From the NCBI GenBank assembly GCA_030037405.1, contig JASHRK010000284.1, forward strand, positions 1 through 9,364: DNA of 9,364 nucleotides, given 5' to 3'. Below the pieces are notes generated by a model. It made no database searches, was not told where the DNA came from, and saw only the letters and a list, made by a program, of their open reading frames with translations. Shown one piece after another: positions 6,218 through 9,364 of the stretch (its first letter is position 1; every line of letters begins with the position of its first letter). The DNA comes from Acidimicrobiales bacterium (GTDB lineage Bacteria > Actinomycetota > Acidimicrobiia > Acidimicrobiales > Bog-793). The position numbers and the translations under genes are program-made.

Positions 6218-7380
6218 CCCGCCGCCACCTCCCGCCAGATGCGCACGTGGGCGGCGGCGCATCTCGACCAGCGCAGCTCGGCAGCACGCGCCTTGCCCGA
6301 CTCGATCGCCTGGTCGCGCTCGGCGCCGTCCCGCGAGGCCCGGACGAGGGCGTCCCCGATGGACTCGGCGTCGAGGGGGTCCACCGGGACTCCGGCGCCC
6401 CCCGCGCTCGGCAGACCCGCTGAGACGACCACAGGGGCACCCTGCACCATCGCCTCCGCCGCCGGAAGCCCGAAGCCCTCGACCATAGGCACGTAGACGA
6501 CGCAGCGCGCCGCCGCGAAGAGCGCGCTCAGCGTCGCCGGCTCGACCTCACCGGCGATGACGACCCCCTCAGGCAGCCGGTCGATCGCAACGGCTGCGTC
6601 ACCCCATCCCGCGGGTCCCACGATCACGAGCGGCCACGGCTCGTCGAGGCGGCGGCGGGCCTGCTCGTAGGCAGCGACGAGCCGGGGAAGGTTCTTTCGC
6701 GGCTCGAGCGTGCCGACGCTCAAGAGGTAGCCCGCCCCGACTCCGAGTCGCTCGAGAAGGCTGGCCGCCGCTGCCTCGTCCGGCGCCGGGAGATGGTCGG
6801 CGCCCTCCTCGACGACGTGCACCCGCTCCGGCGATATCCCGAGACCCCCGTCGACGAGGTCTCGAGCGCTTCGCGAGGAGGGCACGATTATGGCGCTCGC
6901 CTCCTTCGCGACCCGCCTGACGGCCCGCTCGTGCCAGCGGCGCCCGTGGAGCGGGAAGGCCTCCGGATGGCGGCGCCAAGCGACGTCGTGCACGACGGCT
7001 ACGAGAGAGCGGGCTCCTCTCGGAGGGAAGGCGAACGACGTCGCGTGCAGCACTCCCGGTCTCGTTGCTCCAAGACCGGCGGCAAGGGAGTGCTCCCAGC
7101 AGAAGAGGGCGAGGCGGGGCGGGAGCATCGACGTGCGCGTGGGCCAGCCAAGCTCGGCGAGAGGATCGGGCGCCGGTGCGGGGGCGCCCGGGCCGCCCGC
7201 TCCCCGGCCGCCGGGGCGGCTCGCGAGAAGGGTGATCTCGGGGCGCTCGTCTCCGGTGAGGTCCCTCAGCCCCTGCAGCAACCCGCGGCAGTAGGTCCCG
7301 ATGCCGCCCGGCACGGCCCGCCGAAGCTGTTCCACGCAGACGTCGACCGCGAAACCGTCTCCTCTCCCGGCAGCGCTCAT
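6214..7380 (-). CDS. GT4 family glycosyltransferase, first of a tandem pair (388 aa)
   Basis: This is a second GT-B, GT4-type enzyme. Visible features are PGGIGTY (24-30) in the N-terminal donor/acceptor loop, VVHDVAWRRHPE (129-140), IIVPSSRSARDL (164-175), YLLSVGTLEPRKN (218-230), LVIVGPAGWG (251-260), and VEGFGLPAAEAM (300-311), which gives the catalytic-site pair E301 and E309. Residues about 55-74 form a Gly/Ala/Pro-rich low-complexity insert that its neighbour lacks. The start ATG (7380-7378) overlaps the cofE stop as ATGA, and its own stop overlaps the next ATG in the same way, so cofE and the two GT4 genes appear translationally coupled. No signal peptide or membrane span is visible. 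It probably acts at the cytoplasmic face in glycan building or on a soluble acceptor. GT4 specificity cannot be read from the sequence. Confidence 0.9.
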   Translation of the reverse strand: MSAAGRGDGFAVDVCVEQLRRAVPGGIGTYCRGLLQGLRDLTGDERPEITLLASRPGGRGAGGPGAPAPAPDPLAELGWPTRTSMLPPRLALFCWEHSLAAGLGATRPGVLHATSFAFPPRGARSLVAVVHDVAWRRHPEAFPLHGRRWHERAVRRVAKEASAIIVPSSRSARDLVDGGLGISPERVHVVEEGADHLPAPDEAAAASLLERLGVGAGYLLSVGTLEPRKNLPRLVAAYEQARRRLDEPWPLVIVGPAGWGDAAVAIDRLPEGVVIAGEVEPATLSALFAAARCVVYVPMVEGFGLPAAEAMVQGAPVVVSAGLPSAGGAGVPVDPLDAESIGDALVRASRDGAERDQAIESGKARAAELRWSRCAAAHVRIWREVAAG

Positions 7381-8081
7381 CTGAAGAGGTCCTCGGCGTA
7401 GGGGCGAACGACCTCGCCGAGCACCGAGCCGTCACCGAGCACGCCGGGGTCCACCCCGCGGACGACGGCCGCAGGGATGGACGAAGCTTTGCCCATCACG
7501 AGCTCGGCAGCCGAGGCGATCTCGTCGACAACGCACATCTCCGTGGCCACGAGCTCACGACCGAGCGCGTCGCGAGTCCCTCTCAGATCCACGATCCCGC
7601 GGATCCCGGCGCACCCGATGGCGACGTCGACGACGCCCCTCCGCCATGCCCGCCCAAACGTGTCGGACACGACGACGGCGACCTCCATTCCGGTGAGCGC
7701 CCACAAGCCGTCGCGGATCCGCCGGGCGGAGCGATCGGGGTCGACGGGTAGTAGCACGGCCTTGCCGCTCTCCACGTTGGAGAGGTCGACGCCGGAGTTG
7801 GCGCAGACGTAGCCGTGACGGGTCTCGGTGACCACGAGGTCTCCTCTTCTCCGCAGCACCCGGACAGCCTCGGACTCGACCAGGCGTCGTTTCGCGAGGG
7901 CATCGTCCTCGTCGACGAGGGCGATGCGACCCTCGGCCTTCGAGACGATCTTCTGGGTGACGACGACGACGTCGCCGGGCTGCAGCTCGGCATGCTCTGC
8001 GATGAGGGCTGCGAGGTCAGACCCGGGGGCGATCTCGGGCAGGCCTGCGATCGGGATGATCGCGAGCGCCGCGGAGGTCAC
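7377..8081 (-). CDS. cofE: Coenzyme F420-0:L-glutamate ligase (single-domain CofE)
   Basis: The enzyme adds L-glutamate residues through gamma-glutamyl bonds to F420-0, using GTP, in the last steps of coenzyme F420 synthesis in the cytoplasm. Family signatures are GDVVVVTQKIVSKAEGR (36-52), ANSGVDLSNV (94-103), VVSDTFGRAWRRGVVDVAIG (137-156) and VVDEIASAAELVMGK (184-198). At 234 aa it is the length of a stand-alone CofE. The mycobacterial homologue FbiB is about twice as long because a C-terminal FMN-dependent nitroreductase-like domain is fused to it. That domain is absent here and the stop is followed directly by the next gene. The start is GTG 8081-8079, 33 bp after the cofD stop and without a clear Shine-Dalgarno. 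The order cofD–cofE is the usual actinobacterial one. Confidence 0.95.
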   Translation of the reverse strand: MTSAALAIIPIAGLPEIAPGSDLAALIAEHAELQPGDVVVVTQKIVSKAEGRIALVDEDDALAKRRLVESEAVRVLRRRGDLVVTETRHGYVCANSGVDLSNVESGKAVLLPVDPDRSARRIRDGLWALTGMEVAVVVSDTFGRAWRRGVVDVAIGCAGIRGIVDLRGTRDALGRELVATEMCVVDEIASAAELVMGKASSIPAAVVRGVDPGVLGDGSVLGEVVRPYAEDLFR

Positions 8082-8114
8082 GACGCGAGTCTTGCCCGAG
8101 CGGTCTGGGGCACG

Positions 8115-9056
8115 CTACAGGGCCACCCCGGCCGCTTCGAGCACTCGCCTGGCCAGCTCCGCCGCCCTCTCCGGCGAGGACATGATCGTGTCGGCGACGA
8201 CGGCCGTGACGCCTGCGGCCTCGACCGTCGAGGCAAGCGCCTCGTCGGCCTTGTCGATGACGAGAGCTCCCGCCACAGAGCCGAGACGGCGCGCCACTCC
8301 GACCGCCGAGGCCTCCCCGCCGAGCTCGACGAGGAGGCGGTCGGCGGGCCCTTTGAGGGCGGCGCCGCCGACGATAGGAGAGACGGCGACGACGTGCCGG
8401 CGGCGCTTCGCGAGCTCGCTTTCGATCCCCGGGACCGCGAGGATCGGCCCGATCGAGACGATCGGGTTGGAGGGAGCTACGACGACAGCCTCTGCCTCGT
8501 GGAGCGTCGCCAGCACCTCCGGTCCCGGCAGAGCGCTCCCTGCCCCTTCGAAACGCACCCTGTCCACCACGACGTCGTGGCGCAGCTTCACGAAGTACTC
8601 CTGGAAGGACAGCTCCTTTCCTCCCCTCGCCGACAGCCAGGTGCGGACAGGCTGGTCGCTCATCGGCAGCAACCTCACCGAGAGCCCGAACGCCTTCCGG
8701 ATCTCGTCGGTCACCTCGGTCAGGGTCGCCCCCTCGGCCAGGCGACCCGTCCGGTAGAGGTGGGTGCCGAGGTCGCGATCTCCGAGCCGGAACCAGGTGC
8801 GCCCGGGCCCGCCGAGCCGCTCGAGAGCGGCCATCGCCTGCCAGCTCTCCCCCACCATCCCCCAGCCCGTCTCGGGGTTGACCGCCCCCGCCAGGGTATA
8901 GGTGATGGTGTCGAGGTCAGGGCAGACGGCGAGCCCGTGCATCTCGGCGTCGTCGCCCGTGTTCACGATGGCGACGATCGAGCCCGGGTCCACCACCTGG
9001 ACGAGCCCCGAGAGCATCCGCGCCGCTCCGACGCCGCCACAGAGGACCGCGATCAA
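8115..9056 (-). CDS. cofD: 2-phospho-L-lactate (or PEP) transferase CofD/FbiA
   Basis: CofD moves a phospho-lactyl or phosphoenolpyruvyl group from its guanosine-diphosphate-activated form onto the deazaflavin FO, giving F420-0 or, in mycobacteria, dehydro-F420-0. Motifs are the N-terminal LCGGVGAARML (5-15), VNTGDDAEMHGL (31-42), CPDLDTITYTLAG (45-57) and VVAPSNPIVSIGPIL (192-206), all typical of the family. The length of 313 aa is usual. The start is TTG 9056-9054: an in-frame TGA lies six codons upstream, no ATG or GTG is available before the glycine-rich motif, and AGGGTGA stands a few bases upstream as Shine-Dalgarno. The gene begins 21 bp after the stop of the preceding epimerase, so they are probably co-transcribed. 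Sequence alone does not tell whether the donor is the 2-phospholactate or the PEP derivative; actinobacterial enzymes studied use PEP. Confidence 0.95.
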   Translation of the reverse strand: MIAVLCGGVGAARMLSGLVQVVDPGSIVAIVNTGDDAEMHGLAVCPDLDTITYTLAGAVNPETGWGMVGESWQAMAALERLGGPGRTWFRLGDRDLGTHLYRTGRLAEGATLTEVTDEIRKAFGLSVRLLPMSDQPVRTWLSARGGKELSFQEYFVKLRHDVVVDRVRFEGAGSALPGPEVLATLHEAEAVVVAPSNPIVSIGPILAVPGIESELAKRRRHVVAVSPIVGGAALKGPADRLLVELGGEASAVGVARRLGSVAGALVIDKADEALASTVEAAGVTAVVADTIMSSPERAAELARRVLEAAGVAL

Positions 9057-9077
9057 GCCGTCACCCTGTCACCCGTT

Positions 9078-9364
9078 TCAGGAGAGACGGCGCCTGCAGG
9101 CGTCTGTGACAGCCTTCACCCCTTCGGCCACGTCCGTCCACGGCTTCCAGCCGAGGTGGATGCCGGCCCTGTCGGGATCGAGGGCGCTCCGTCGGATGTC
9201 TCCCGGCCTCTCCGCCACGTGCTTGGGGGGTGCCGTCGAGCCCGCTGCCCGGGCCATCAGCTCGTACAGGCGCCGCGTCGAGGTCTCCTTGCCGGTCCCG
9301 ATGTTGAGGACGAGGCCACCTCCGTGCCGGGCGGCGCGTGCGAAAGCGTCGACGACGTCGTCGA
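9078..9364 (-). CDS. GalE-like NAD-dependent sugar-nucleotide epimerase, C-terminal 94 residues
   Basis: This gene enters from the right edge, so only its 3' end is present. The stop is TGA 9080-9078. The fragment shows the C-terminal substrate-binding part of an extended SDR epimerase: DDVVDAFARAA (visible residues 1-11), the LVLNIGTGKETSTRRL segment (18-32), RPGDIRRSALDPDRA (52-66), and LGWKPWTDVAEGV (70-82). The GDIRRS…DPxRA…LGWxPxTxxxEG pattern is typical of UDP-glucose 4-epimerase-like proteins. The Rossmann domain and catalytic Tyr/Lys lie outside the window, so exact activity (UDP-Glc, UDP-GlcNAc or other 4-epimerase) is open. It lies 21 bp upstream of cofD on the same strand and is likely the preceding gene of that operon. 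Confidence 0.85.
   Translation of the reverse strand, partial: DDVVDAFARAARHGGGLVLNIGTGKETSTRRLYELMARAAGSTAPPKHVAERPGDIRRSALDPDRAGIHLGWKPWTDVAEGVKAVTDACRRRLS

Noticed and set aside
6218..6262. Longer start for the second GT4 gene (403 aa)
   Set aside because: The extra 15 residues overlap the preceding gene and are Gly/Arg-rich; the ATGA overlap with GGGAGG upstream favours ATG 6217.
4829..6496. 555-codon plus-strand open frame
   Set aside because: It runs antisense to the GT4 and reductase genes, is rich in Arg, Gly and His with no recognisable domain, and is the usual shadow of high-GC coding DNA.
7828..8757. 309-codon plus-strand open frame over cofE and cofD
   Set aside because: Ser/Thr/Arg/Ala-rich shadow of two firmly identified genes.
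1..9364. tRNA, rRNA, CRISPR array, insertion sequence or riboswitch
   Set aside because: Almost all sequence is accounted for by coding regions with short gaps; no cloverleaf, repeat-spacer pattern, transposase or terminal inverted repeats were seen by eye.

Overview
The window is high-GC, densely coded DNA whose gene content and layout fit an actinobacterium, most probably the Acidimicrobiia or a related lineage. The reasons are the coenzyme F420 pair cofD–cofE next to sugar-nucleotide and glycosyltransferase genes, a very long GT2 membrane glycosyltransferase followed by a DUF5719-like secreted protein, and the frequent GTG and TTG starts. Lineage is inferred from content and synteny, not from a marker gene. 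All genes but one lie on the minus strand.

Right block (9364 down to 4078, minus strand). In transcription order it holds the 3' end of a GalE-like sugar-nucleotide epimerase, cofD (2-phospho-L-lactate/PEP transferase), cofE (F420-0:gamma-glutamyl ligase without a fused reductase domain), two GT4 glycosyltransferases of equal length, and a GDP-4-keto-6-deoxymannose reductase-like SDR enzyme. Junctions are short or overlap by 4 bp (ATGA at 7377-7380 and 6214-6217). The exception is an 82-bp gap before the reductase. The block therefore looks like one operon joining cofactor F420 assembly to deoxyhexose and glycan synthesis.

Centre (3583-4083). A single plus-strand gene encodes a small helical protein of unknown function (126 aa). 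It has its own plausible promoter and a strong Shine-Dalgarno, and it converges on the reductase gene over a short hairpin. A perfect 17-bp tandem duplication covers its stop codon.

Left block (3582 down to 1, minus strand). A 943-aa protein combines an N-terminal GT2 domain, a multi-membrane-span core and a C-terminal extracytoplasmic domain. It is coupled by a GTGA overlap to a membrane-anchored DUF5719-like protein that leaves the window. The DUF5719-like gene appears to carry a one-base frameshift near 164-167, in a run of three G.

Together the genes suggest assembly of a cell-envelope glycan: nucleotide-sugar epimerisation and reduction, cytoplasmic GT4 transfer, and a membrane-bound GT2 enzyme with an exported partner. 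The F420 genes share the transcript without an obvious biochemical link. I saw no mobile element, CRISPR array, tRNA or rRNA. I found no clearly unprecedented system. The items most worth a second look are the frameshift, the GT2/DUF5719 pair, the small helical protein with its dyad-bearing promoter, and the F420–glycan linkage.
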